This document shows, piece by piece, positions 1-6,273 of a DNA stretch of 8,693 nt. A program made the position numbers and the translations under genes. Below the pieces are notes generated by a model that did not search any database, had not been told where the DNA came from, and saw only the letters and a program-made list of their open reading frames with translations. The DNA is from Bacteriovoracales bacterium (GTDB taxonomy: Bacteria; Bdellovibrionota; Bacteriovoracia; Bacteriovoracales; Bacteriovoracaceae): assembly GCA_007117175.1 (NCBI GenBank), contig SKGZ01000274.1:1-8693 (forward strand), given 5' to 3'. Within the stretch, counting starts at the first letter, position 1. Each line of letters starts with the position of its first letter.

Positions 1-1275
1 CATATTGTTCGTAGAGATGAAAACACCTTGCAAATTTATAAGAACAAAGGGCGTCTGCTCACTCCCATACGATTCCAATCAATCATCAGCGCTGGAATTC
101 CGGCTATCAGAGGAGAAGTTCGTAACTCACGAGGTTGGGCGCAAACAGATTTCTATCAAGTCAATATTAGCGAAATTCAAAATGATCAAGACCCGCGAAG
201 TCGGCAAATTATTGCGCTACGAGATGTTTTCCTAAGAGGCTCAACTCGTAAATTAAGAAATCTCAACAAACCCTATGAAATTTCATATGATGCAGGTGAG
301 CGTTACCGCAATATTGGTCTTTTTTCTTTTTCCTTGAATCGTTTAAGATCAACTAATGAAATTAAGATTAAAGGACCTAGCGGACAAGTCAAAAAATTCT
401 TTCGAAAATACGATAGTCAAACAGCTGGAATGAATCATGTTGAATATGCTCAAGATGCCATTGGACATATTGCCAATCAAATTCTCAATCTTAACCTTTC
501 TCTTCGAAGCTACTCGTTAAATCCTGGGCACAACGTAACCGGTCGAGCCTTTCACCGGCTTGTCACCTTGGAAGCTGAAACAACAGACTCTGAAGCTAAT
601 CCCAAGTATATGGCGCGCATAGATCGAGTCTTTAATGGCTTTTACGGGAAAAGACGAATTATTGATAATCGGCTAGAGCGCTTAAGAAATCATTATCATC
701 ATCACTTCTTTAGAGATGAAGACTTGGCCAATACCCTGGGAATTTTTCTGTACAAACTCACCGTTCATAACTTTATTCGCCCTGCAGGCATTGAACAAAT
801 GCTGAAACTAGATGAAAAAACCTTAAGGCATATTTTTATCGCTTATGATAATTCAAAAGAGAGAAGTCAGGTTTTACAAAGCACTGAAGAGGACTTTAGG
901 CAAAGGCGATGGGGACGTTTTATGCATCTACGTCAACGATATTTGAACCATGAAGGAAACCCAAAGCGCCAATCAGTCTTCTTAGTGAGGGCACTTAAAT
1001 ACGCTGAAAGGAACTTAACTCTGCTTGGCTTACAGGCTCTCGTTGGACCACAAAATTTATACAGTTATGCCACTATTGGTGGTTTCAGAGAAGGTGTTGA
1101 ATTTAACACTGATCGCCCGTTGGAGCTGACCCTTGTCTCCAATACAATAGGAAGTTTGGGAGAAGAGGGTATTCATGGACCATTAAGTCAAATGATGCGT
1201 CCTCGCAGTTCAGGAGGAATTGGAGTCAGTGAAGGAGAACTCTTCATTGGCTGGATGCTTCGGAGGGTATTTTAA
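1..1275 (+). CDS. Hypothetical protein, 5'-partial, upstream partner of the S8 protease
   Basis: The frame is open from the first base (HIVRRDENTLQIYK...), so the gene starts outside the window. The TTG at base 28 gives a 415-residue ORF but is probably an internal Leu codon. At least 424 residues are present. I recognise no family. The protein is polar and rich in Arg and Asn, with probable helical parts (for example around DLANTLGIFLYKL) and a histidine cluster NHYHHHFF near codon 230. The C-terminal part is glycine-rich (RSSGGIGVSEGELFIGWML) and ends in Phe. No transmembrane segment is visible in the part present, and any signal peptide would lie upstream. The stop TAA shares a base with the ATG of the S8 protease (TAATG), so the two should be cotranscribed and translationally coupled. 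A partner of the protease (inhibitor, substrate or co-secreted factor) is possible but is only inferred from the coupling. That this is a real gene is likely from its length and coupling; its function is unknown. Confidence 0.8.
   Translation, partial: HIVRRDENTLQIYKNKGRLLTPIRFQSIISAGIPAIRGEVRNSRGWAQTDFYQVNISEIQNDQDPRSRQIIALRDVFLRGSTRKLRNLNKPYEISYDAGERYRNIGLFSFSLNRLRSTNEIKIKGPSGQVKKFFRKYDSQTAGMNHVEYAQDAIGHIANQILNLNLSLRSYSLNPGHNVTGRAFHRLVTLEAETTDSEANPKYMARIDRVFNGFYGKRRIIDNRLERLRNHYHHHFFRDEDLANTLGIFLYKLTVHNFIRPAGIEQMLKLDEKTLRHIFIAYDNSKERSQVLQSTEEDFRQRRWGRFMHLRQRYLNHEGNPKRQSVFLVRALKYAERNLTLLGLQALVGPQNLYSYATIGGFREGVEFNTDRPLELTLVSNTIGSLGEEGIHGPLSQMMRPRSSGGIGVSEGELFIGWMLRRVF
1262..1267 (+). promoter_or_regulatory. 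Ribosome binding site of the S8 protease gene
   Basis: GGAGGG lies inside the last codons of the upstream gene, 7 bases before the ATG at 1275. It supports that ATG as the start and lets ribosomes ending at the TAATG overlap re-initiate. Confidence 0.75.
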
Positions 1276-3146
1276 TGAAATGCCTTTTGCTCTTAATAAC
1301 ACTACTCTCTCCTTATTGCTGGTCCCATCAGTATCTGATTGAGTTTCAAGTCTTAATGAGTACTGAGGCACTTAATGACTTTGCTGATCGCTATCAAGTA
1401 AAACTCAAAAAGCTGACTCCCACTCAACCTGGAGGACTGCCAATATTAGATCGTGTCTATATCGCACACTCAACTGATTCAACACATCAACAAACAATGA
1501 TTGAGCAAGACCCTGCAGTCAAATCCATTGAACTCAATGAAGAATTAAAAGTAGAAAGCTATTCTACTCACTGGCAACTTAACCGCTATCAATGGTATTT
1601 GCAAAATAATGGAGAACTCTTTTACCGTAATGAGAAATCGAAAGTGGGTTTCGACCTTGGATTACAAAAGCTCAAAAATGTCATTCAAAGCGAAACAATC
1701 AAAGATGTCGTTATCGCTGTTTTAGATAGTGGAGTTGATTATAATCACCCAGATCTTAGGCCCTATTTAGCTTGGAAAAAAGAAGAATGTGATGAGAATG
1801 GTCAGATCCCCTTTATGCCTACCGAAGATAATGATGGCAATGGATACGTGGGAGATTGCCTTGGTTGGAACTTTGCCGCCAGCGATGAACGCACCAATGA
1901 AGTGCGCATGCCACTGGATCGAGAGGGGCACGGAACTCATGTATCAGGACTGATTGCCGCAAGAGGAGTGCAAAGTGGTTTCCAATCGATTGGAGTCAAT
2001 ACTAAAATTCTACCCATTAAGGTTTTTGACTCCTCAACGGCGATTACACCAGAAGTGAGCCGTCGAAATGAACAAAGACAATATCGAATGTCTCGTTCGG
2101 ATCTTTTTTTGCGTGCTATTGACTATGCCATTCGTTCAAAAGTGGATGTGATCAATATGAGCTTTGGCTGGTCTAATCTTATTCACAGTCAATTGCTTTT
2201 TAATGCACTTATGCATGCTACTCAAGAGCATAATATTATTGTGGTCGCTGCAGCCGGCAATGATCAAAAAAATGCGACTGTTTATCCTTGTACATACCCT
2301 CATATTATTTGTGTTGGAGCTTCTAATGCCAACGGAGAAATGGCTGATTTTTCTAATTTTGGAATGAATGTGGATCTTTTTGCTCCGGGTGAGAGTATTG
2401 TCAGTACTTGGCCACTGAGTCAGCTGAGTTTAAGGATGGGTTTTCATGGCTATGATCTCTACTCTGGTACCAGCCAATCAGCACCACTGGTGAGTGCAAT
2501 GGCAGGAGTTCTCAAAGGAATAAATCCCGATGCCAACTTAATTGAAGTCAAGAGAATGCTTTTTAATCTAGCTCCCTACTCTAAAAGTTTTCAAGGCCTG
2601 CGTTCAGTACCAAGCTTTCACAATTGGGAGCAGATTGATCGAGACTTTATACTTCCTCACTTTAAGGGACTTCGAACTGCTATTTATCAGAATCAACAAG
2701 GACGGCTGTTTATACCATTTACTGCTTACTCTCAAGGACGAGTCAAGGCTAAAATTAAGATTGAAATCACAGGTGATGCTATTGAAAATAGTCAACAAGA
2801 AATGGATCTTGAACTCAATGCCCAAGAAGCAACTCGTCTGCCAATCGATTTTCGTGTCAACGATGAAAATGCCCATCATGAACTTCAGTTAAAAGTGACC
2901 CTGTTACAAAATGAAACCGAGCAAATATATTATCATCAACTCAAACTAGCCCGAAATTTATTTCAAGACGCTGAAGTCATCCGTAAACCAGTTCGCTTAA
3001 ATAATAGGCACCCTTTAACTTTTAGAAGGCAGCAACAAACCCTCAGTCCATTGAGAAATGTTGTGAATCCCCATCAACCTTTAGACAATAGCCTCTTTTA
3101 TCTTCCTTTTAATCACGAGGGGACTCATCGCATCTTTTTCTTTTAG
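1275..3146 (+). CDS. Secreted subtilisin-like serine protease (peptidase family S8), N-terminal part with complete catalytic domain
   Basis: This is an exported serine endopeptidase of the subtilase family. Residues 1-17 (MKCLLLLITLLSPYCWS) form a Sec signal peptide. Residues 18 to about 100 look like an inhibitor-type propeptide, with QYLIEFQ at the start and PAVKSIELNEE at the end. The catalytic domain, about residues 140-440, has all subtilase motifs: Asp151 in AVLDSGVDYNHPDL, His219 in GHGTHVSG, the oxyanion Asn329 in AAAGND, and Ser400 in SGTSQSAP (family GTSMAxP). A Ca-binding-like stretch EDNDGNGYVGD lies between Asp and His. Residues 440-623 are strand-rich and resemble no domain I know. 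The frame stops at a TAG (3144-3146) after HRIFFF but remains open for 405 more codons, so this is probably the front of a larger protein. The catalytic machinery is intact, so the 623-residue product could be active. The start is supported by the GGAGGG site and the signal peptide. The likely role is degradation of extracellular or prey protein, or maturation of secreted protein; substrate unknown. Confidence 0.93.
   Translation: MKCLLLLITLLSPYCWSHQYLIEFQVLMSTEALNDFADRYQVKLKKLTPTQPGGLPILDRVYIAHSTDSTHQQTMIEQDPAVKSIELNEELKVESYSTHWQLNRYQWYLQNNGELFYRNEKSKVGFDLGLQKLKNVIQSETIKDVVIAVLDSGVDYNHPDLRPYLAWKKEECDENGQIPFMPTEDNDGNGYVGDCLGWNFAASDERTNEVRMPLDREGHGTHVSGLIAARGVQSGFQSIGVNTKILPIKVFDSSTAITPEVSRRNEQRQYRMSRSDLFLRAIDYAIRSKVDVINMSFGWSNLIHSQLLFNALMHATQEHNIIVVAAAGNDQKNATVYPCTYPHIICVGASNANGEMADFSNFGMNVDLFAPGESIVSTWPLSQLSLRMGFHGYDLYSGTSQSAPLVSAMAGVLKGINPDANLIEVKRMLFNLAPYSKSFQGLRSVPSFHNWEQIDRDFILPHFKGLRTAIYQNQQGRLFIPFTAYSQGRVKAKIKIEITGDAIENSQQEMDLELNAQEATRLPIDFRVNDENAHHELQLKVTLLQNETEQIYYHQLKLARNLFQDAEVIRKPVRLNNRHPLTFRRQQQTLSPLRNVVNPHQPLDNSLFYLPFNHEGTHRIFFF
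3144..3146 (+). other. In-frame TAG that splits the protease reading frame
   Basis: Codon 624 of the protease frame is TAG, followed directly by GAA CAA GAA CAA GCC and an open frame up to 4361. A CAG-to-TAG change would explain it: the residues just after are E-Q-E-Q, and a Gln here would fit. The frame does not shift across this site, so a single-base substitution or sequencing error is enough. Whether it is a true mutation, an error, a readthrough codon or a genuine gene end cannot be told from the sequence alone. Confidence 0.75.
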
Positions 3147-3161
3147 GAACAAGAACAAGCC

Positions 3162-4361
3162 TTGAGTGAATTAGCTTATATCTCGATTCATCCCGCCGAG
3201 AACATTAAAGCTGTCTTTAAGATAGAAAACCAATTGATTGTCAACACAACTGCAGTCTACAATAATCATCCTGTCGAAAACTTTCATTACTTTGACAGCA
3301 ATTTTAAGTCACTATTTGATCAACCATTGCAAGTACAATTACAAGCAACTCGACTCAATTCCAGAACGCGAAACTTTGAGCTCGCTACTTACTCGCAAAT
3401 TCCTCAAGTTCATTGGCAGCAACAATCTCACCAAGGAAAAGACATCTTTACACCAGTTTTTGCCAGTGCCAACTCGCTTGTTCCTCATCATCAAGTTGAA
3501 CAAGGCGACTTCATACCCACTGCTTCCTTGCGCTGGGATCAGATCTATTATTTTGACCTAGCAAGTAATCGTTACTCGACCCTCATGACAAATAAAAATC
3601 GTCAAAAGGTCCTGAACCAAGTGAACGCCTCGACGCAAGATCAATTACAATTCATTAGAATGATCAGCTTTAATGATAAGATTAGGACCTACTGGAATCT
3701 TCGCAGAGGTATCCAAAACTCCACCCTCTTAGTTGACTTTGATAATGATGAGATGATTAAAGTTAAAATCTTAACATCTCCATCAATTTCTTCTCAAGTT
3801 TTTGAATTACAATCGCTTGAAAAAAATCTTCTTCCCATTGGAATAGCTCTTGCCGAAAATTATTTTACACAAAGAAGTACCTTGCAGTTAAGTCAAGATG
3901 AAAGTCAACAATTCACTCTCAATTGGCAAAATCAAAGTGGCTTTATGATGATTCACCATTTACAAGCCAATAGCGACTTTTATACCCTTGCCAAGAGTAA
4001 TGACTCTTTACTTCTTTACCAAAATGCTCAGCTCCAATCAAAAATGAATTTTTCTAGCTTTGACTTTTTAAACTCTCCCTCACTAGTGCAACAAATGTTT
4101 TATCCACTTCCCTATCAAGGGGATTTGAGCTGGGGCTATTATCTCAACCAACAGCAACTCACTGAAGATATTATTCAGTTGATCACTATCGAAGAAAAAC
4201 AAATGAAAAGTCCTGCTCGCTTCTCATTAATCCCTACCAATGGTTGCGCAGTGCTCAATCCCCATTATGACTATCAGCAACAAGTGAGTTACTATCGACA
4301 ACTTTGCGCGATCGGTCAAAACCAATGGCAATTGCAAAAAGTGCCATATCGCACTTATTAA
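3162..4361 (+). CDS. C-terminal continuation of the S8 protease (separate ORF only if the TTG start is used)
   Basis: This is a 399-residue ORF, in the same frame as the protease and beginning 15 bases after its TAG. As a separate gene it would need the TTG at 3162. The first in-frame ATG (3585) is more than 140 codons in. There is no good Shine-Dalgarno site (only AGGA, too far upstream) and no signal peptide, although the content looks extracellular. The sequence is beta-rich, with many Gln, Asn, Ser and Tyr and short strands such as RWDQIYYFDL, TLLVDFDNDEM, FELQSL and FMMIHHLQAN. This suits a beta-sandwich or propeller-like accessory region. Two cysteines near the end (NGCAVLNP and RQLCAIGQ) could form a disulfide. 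I know no named family. The best reading is residues about 629-1027 of a single large secreted protease, useful for substrate binding or surface attachment. Without readthrough this part would not be exported. Confidence 0.6.
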   Translation: MSELAYISIHPAENIKAVFKIENQLIVNTTAVYNNHPVENFHYFDSNFKSLFDQPLQVQLQATRLNSRTRNFELATYSQIPQVHWQQQSHQGKDIFTPVFASANSLVPHHQVEQGDFIPTASLRWDQIYYFDLASNRYSTLMTNKNRQKVLNQVNASTQDQLQFIRMISFNDKIRTYWNLRRGIQNSTLLVDFDNDEMIKVKILTSPSISSQVFELQSLEKNLLPIGIALAENYFTQRSTLQLSQDESQQFTLNWQNQSGFMMIHHLQANSDFYTLAKSNDSLLLYQNAQLQSKMNFSSFDFLNSPSLVQQMFYPLPYQGDLSWGYYLNQQQLTEDIIQLITIEEKQMKSPARFSLIPTNGCAVLNPHYDYQQQVSYYRQLCAIGQNQWQLQKVPYRTY

Positions 4362-4439
4362 GTAGAGTAATTTTAACACCACTCAATTAATCATCTTTAC
4401 TCCTTCACCTTTATTAACAAGTTTATCACTTGGAAAAAC

Positions 4440-4456
4440 TTGGCACACTTCTTGTA
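4440..4456 (+). promoter_or_regulatory. Sigma-54-like promoter candidate
   Basis: TTGGCACACTTCTTGTA matches the RpoN consensus (TTGGCACG-N4-TTGCW) closely: the -24 GG is at 4442-4443, and ten bases later the -12 element reads GT instead of GC. The predicted start is near 4467, giving a leader of about 95 bases before the lipoprotein ATG. The -12 mismatch affects a highly conserved base. A weak sigma-70 alternative is TAGGAT at 4478-4483 without a well-spaced -35. No activator binding site was identified. Confidence 0.3.
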
Positions 4457-4481
4457 AAGTTTTTAGCAAACAACGTTTAGG

Positions 4482-4559
4482 ATGAACGAAAATAAAAACT
4501 TTTGTGAAGTTCACGAGGACATTCACAAATTAATTTTGCTGGAAAACAAGAAGGAGTAA
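4482..4559 (+). CDS. Possible 25-codon leader ORF before the lipoprotein gene
   Basis: ATG at 4482 opens a short frame (MNENKNFCEV..., 25 residues, many charged) that ends with TAA at 4557-4559, three bases before the lipoprotein ATG and in the same frame. It runs through the downstream Shine-Dalgarno site (AAGGAG, 4551-4556), so its translation would affect or couple to the lipoprotein gene. It has no good Shine-Dalgarno site of its own, and an ORF this short can occur by chance. It could equally be simple leader sequence. No signal peptide or known leader-peptide motif (for example a run of one amino acid's codons) is present. Confidence 0.2.
   Translation: MNENKNFCEVHEDIHKLILLENKKE
4501..4529 (+). 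repeat. Inverted repeat in the leader of the lipoprotein gene
   Basis: TTTGTGAA (4501-4508) and TTCACAAA (4522-4529) are perfect 8-base inverted arms around a 13-base loop. The left arm also forms a compact palindrome GTGAAGTTCAC (4504-4514), giving three TTCAC/GTGAA half-sites in 29 bases. It may be an RNA hairpin in the 5' leader or a binding site for a dimeric regulator. It lies about 35 bases downstream of the predicted sigma-54 start. Confidence 0.4.
4551..4556 (+). promoter_or_regulatory. Ribosome binding site of the repeat lipoprotein gene
   Basis: AAGGAG lies 6 bases before the ATG at 4563, a near-ideal Shine-Dalgarno site. It fixes the start and excludes the possibility that the gene begins in the short ORF upstream. 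Confidence 0.8.
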
Positions 4560-4562
4560 GCA

Positions 4563-5693
4563 ATGAAGAAAAGAAATGCGATGACTACAGTTTTGGCCCT
4601 TTCCGCCTCGTTAATCATTAGCGGCTGTAAGTACACACAAGGAGAAATGGACGTTGCGGTGCGAGAAGCCTATGACGATGGTTACAATGATGGCTTTGGA
4701 GACGGTTATGTCAAGGGTGATCAAGACGGCTTTGCTCGCGGTGATGCTCACGGCTATAATCGTGGCTTTCAAGAAGGCAGTAGTGCTGATGTCACCACCG
4801 CCTATAATAATGGTTACACTGCAGGGGATGCCGCGGGCTTTAATCGAGGTTTTGATCAAGGTTACTCTCAAGGTGATAGCGCTGGTTTTAATCGCGGCCA
4901 ACAACAAGGATTTCAACAAGGGCAAAGTGTTGGTTATCAAAATGGTCTAGGAGTCGGTTATGATATGGGCTATGACGATGGTTACGGGGACGGCTTTGAT
5001 GACGGTGTCTACATTAGCTATGATGCTGGATACAATGATGGCTTTGGTGATGGAATAGATATTGGTTATGATTATGGTTATAACGATGGCTTCTTCGATG
5101 GAGAATTTGTCGGCTATGACATGGGCTATGGCCACGGATTCGAAGATGGTTATGATATCGGTTATGACGATGGATGGTTTGATGCTTGGGGATTTTCTAA
5201 AGACATTGGTAAGGCTAGTTCCTCTCATAAAATTGCAGCCAAAATGCTTAATGACTTAATTGACTTTAAGTCTTTGAAGTCACCTAAGCAAGTTGTCACA
5301 GATGTGGAAACACAACGCTTGATGATGAATTCAACTTCAGGTATGACTATGGATTCCAAAACACAAAATGCCATACTTGAAAAATACTTAATTAATAGTA
5401 TGAAAGAGCAGTTGCAAACTCACTACGGTTTAAAAGAAGATCGCTCTTTGAAAATTGCTAGACTTGCCAATCAAATGATCAAAGTTTCTGGCGAAAGACA
5501 ATTAAGTGCTAAGGAGACAAACCTTTTCGCTCAGGAAGTGATTGGTTCAGATCTTGTTAAGATGAAAGAGGCATACGAAAAATCAATGAAAGGTCAATCT
5601 GAAGAATTAAATCAATTGATCGAAAAAGCCGCTGAGGTCAATGGAATTACTCCAGAGCATACCAGCAAAATTATGAGTAAACTTTTCTTGTAA
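4563..5693 (+). CDS. Lipoprotein with a long GX3 (GYxD-type) tetrapeptide repeat and a helical C-terminal domain
   Basis: Residues 1-22 are a lipoprotein signal peptide: MKKR, a hydrophobic core, and the lipobox ISGC with the lipidated Cys22. Lys at +2 does not match the Asp inner-membrane retention signal, so an outer-membrane site is likely. Residues 36-208 consist of 44 four-residue units in one unbroken phase: Gly sits at 39 of the 44 positions 36, 40, 44 ... 208, the exceptions being Ala36, Asp76, Ala80, Ser152 and Ala208. Tyr or Phe commonly follows the Gly, with Asp, Asn, Arg or Gln between. Residues 212-376 are charged, mostly helical and free of the repeat (KMKEAYEKSMKGQSEELNQLIEKAAEVNG). 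GX3 repeats are known as helix-packing motifs in FliH/YscL and in the Yae1/Lto1 deca-GX3 proteins, but this is much longer, and no homology to those is claimed. A periplasmic or surface structural or binding role is inferred. The gene is monocistronic, with its own leader and a strong terminator. Confidence 0.9.
   Translation: MKKRNAMTTVLALSASLIISGCKYTQGEMDVAVREAYDDGYNDGFGDGYVKGDQDGFARGDAHGYNRGFQEGSSADVTTAYNNGYTAGDAAGFNRGFDQGYSQGDSAGFNRGQQQGFQQGQSVGYQNGLGVGYDMGYDDGYGDGFDDGVYISYDAGYNDGFGDGIDIGYDYGYNDGFFDGEFVGYDMGYGHGFEDGYDIGYDDGWFDAWGFSKDIGKASSSHKIAAKMLNDLIDFKSLKSPKQVVTDVETQRLMMNSTSGMTMDSKTQNAILEKYLINSMKEQLQTHYGLKEDRSLKIARLANQMIKVSGERQLSAKETNLFAQEVIGSDLVKMKEAYEKSMKGQSEELNQLIEKAAEVNGITPEHTSKIMSKLFL
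4668..5195 (+). repeat. 12-base periodic coding repeat (GX3 tetrapeptide array)
   Basis: This region has a strict 12-base period, with a Gly codon recurring every fourth codon for 44 units. Individual units have diverged at silent and replaced positions, but blocks are still near-identical: TATGACGATGGTTAC occurs at 4670-4684 and 4971-4985, and ACAATGATGGCTTTGG at 4684-4699 and 5032-5047. This suggests that segments about 300-350 bases apart arose by internal duplication. Composition shifts along the array: mixed at first, rich in Gln, Asn and Arg in the middle (residues about 92-122), then dominated by Tyr and Asp (132-206). Confidence 0.85.
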
Positions 5694-5714
5694 GTTTATT
5701 CAAACAATCTCAGC

Positions 5715-5743
5715 AAAAAAGGCTCCCCTAGGGAGCCTTTTTT
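5715..5743 (+). terminator. Strong intrinsic terminator after the lipoprotein gene
   Basis: GGCTCCC (5721-5727), a three-base loop CTA and GGGAGCC (5731-5737) form a perfect GC-rich hairpin, flanked by six A (5715-5720) and six T (5738-5743). It ends the lipoprotein transcript 22 bases after the stop codon. The A-tract on the other side would make it work on the minus strand too, which could stop any antisense transcript entering from the right. Confidence 0.93.
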
Positions 5744-5744
5744 G

Positions 5745-5753
5745 TGTCATAAT
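5745..5753 (+). promoter_or_regulatory. Extended -10 promoter candidate for the NUDIX gene
   Basis: TGTCATAAT reads as TGn plus a -10 hexamer (CATAAT, 5748-5753). No -35 hexamer is visible, because the expected place is inside the terminator hairpin. The predicted transcription start falls at 5760-5761, that is, at the A of the ATG, and no Shine-Dalgarno site is present. Confidence 0.35.
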
Positions 5754-5760
5754 AAGACCC

Positions 5761-6273
5761 ATGGAAAAATGGGTTTATCGCGGTCAATATATTCAAGTCA
5801 GTGAATTAGAGTATCAAAACCAAATCTGGGAAAAAGCTCATTTTCGCGGTGGAGTCATTATTTACCCCATCACCGATGACAATCAATTAATACTGATCAA
5901 GGAGTTTCGCCCCCATGAAACTCCCCAAGTGCGTCTTAAACCTGTCACTGGCATCTATGAAGAAGAGTTCTCTTGGCAAGAAAATGCTAATCGAGAGCTA
6001 CAAGAAGAAATTGGCTTGAAGGCCCATCAACTTGAACTCATTTTAGAAACACGGCAATCTGGCAGCATCAATGGCTTTCAAAAATATGTCATGGCAAAAA
6101 ATTTAGAACCTTCAAAGCTAGAAAATCCTGATGGAGAAGAATCCATTCAAGAAATTATCCATATCCCGTTGAAAAAGCTGGAAGAAAAAATATACAAGCA
6201 AGAAATTCCTTGGAGCCACTCAATTTTGGGTATGTTTCTTCTCCTGCGCAGAAGCGAACTCTTTCTCTCTTAG
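5761..6273 (+). CDS. NUDIX family hydrolase, ADP-ribose pyrophosphatase-like
   Basis: This is a cytoplasmic 170-residue enzyme, expected to hydrolyse a nucleoside diphosphate linked to another group (ADP-ribose or an ADP-sugar by resemblance). The N-terminus VYRGQYIQV and the strand LILIKEFRPHE, followed by the NUDIX helix, match the layout of ADP-sugar pyrophosphatases. The NUDIX box runs from Gly64 to Leu86: Gly64, then Arg78-Glu79-Leu80, Glu82-Glu83 and Gly85, so the metal-binding REUXEEXGU core is complete. The first Glu of the consensus GX5EX7REUXEEXGU is replaced by Phe70, with Glu67-69 just before it. The C-terminal part (ENPDGEESIQEIIHIPLKKLEE) resembles the family's substrate loop and last strand. 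The start is firm, because the conserved N-terminal strand begins at residue 5 and there is no other start. Substrate assignment is inference. The last 54 bases overlap the convergent minus-strand gene. Confidence 0.88.
   Translation: MEKWVYRGQYIQVSELEYQNQIWEKAHFRGGVIIYPITDDNQLILIKEFRPHETPQVRLKPVTGIYEEEFSWQENANRELQEEIGLKAHQLELILETRQSGSINGFQKYVMAKNLEPSKLENPDGEESIQEIIHIPLKKLEEKIYKQEIPWSHSILGMFLLLRRSELFLS

Noticed and set aside
28..30. TTG at base 28 as the start of the first gene
   Set aside because: The frame is open to base 1 without a stop, there is no ribosome site before the TTG, and a gene coupled to a protease would be expected to have an upstream N-terminus; the gene is treated as cut by the window.
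2604..2892. Small ORFs on either strand inside the protease gene
   Set aside because: They lie fully within a well-supported coding frame and have no ribosome site or recognisable product.
4362..4439. Terminator after the protease operon
   Set aside because: The stretch is T-rich but I find no GC-rich hairpin followed by a T-run, so no intrinsic terminator is called; the operon may end by another mechanism.
4668..5195. RTX-type calcium-binding repeats in the Asp- and Gly-rich region
   Set aside because: RTX repeats have a nine-residue GGxGxDxux period; here the period is four residues and GG pairs are absent.
4611..5259. Long open frames on both strands inside the lipoprotein repeat
   Set aside because: They are by-products of the 12-base codon periodicity (repeated Gly, Asp and Tyr codons exclude stops in other frames), with low-complexity products rich in Ile, Thr and Val and no ribosome sites.
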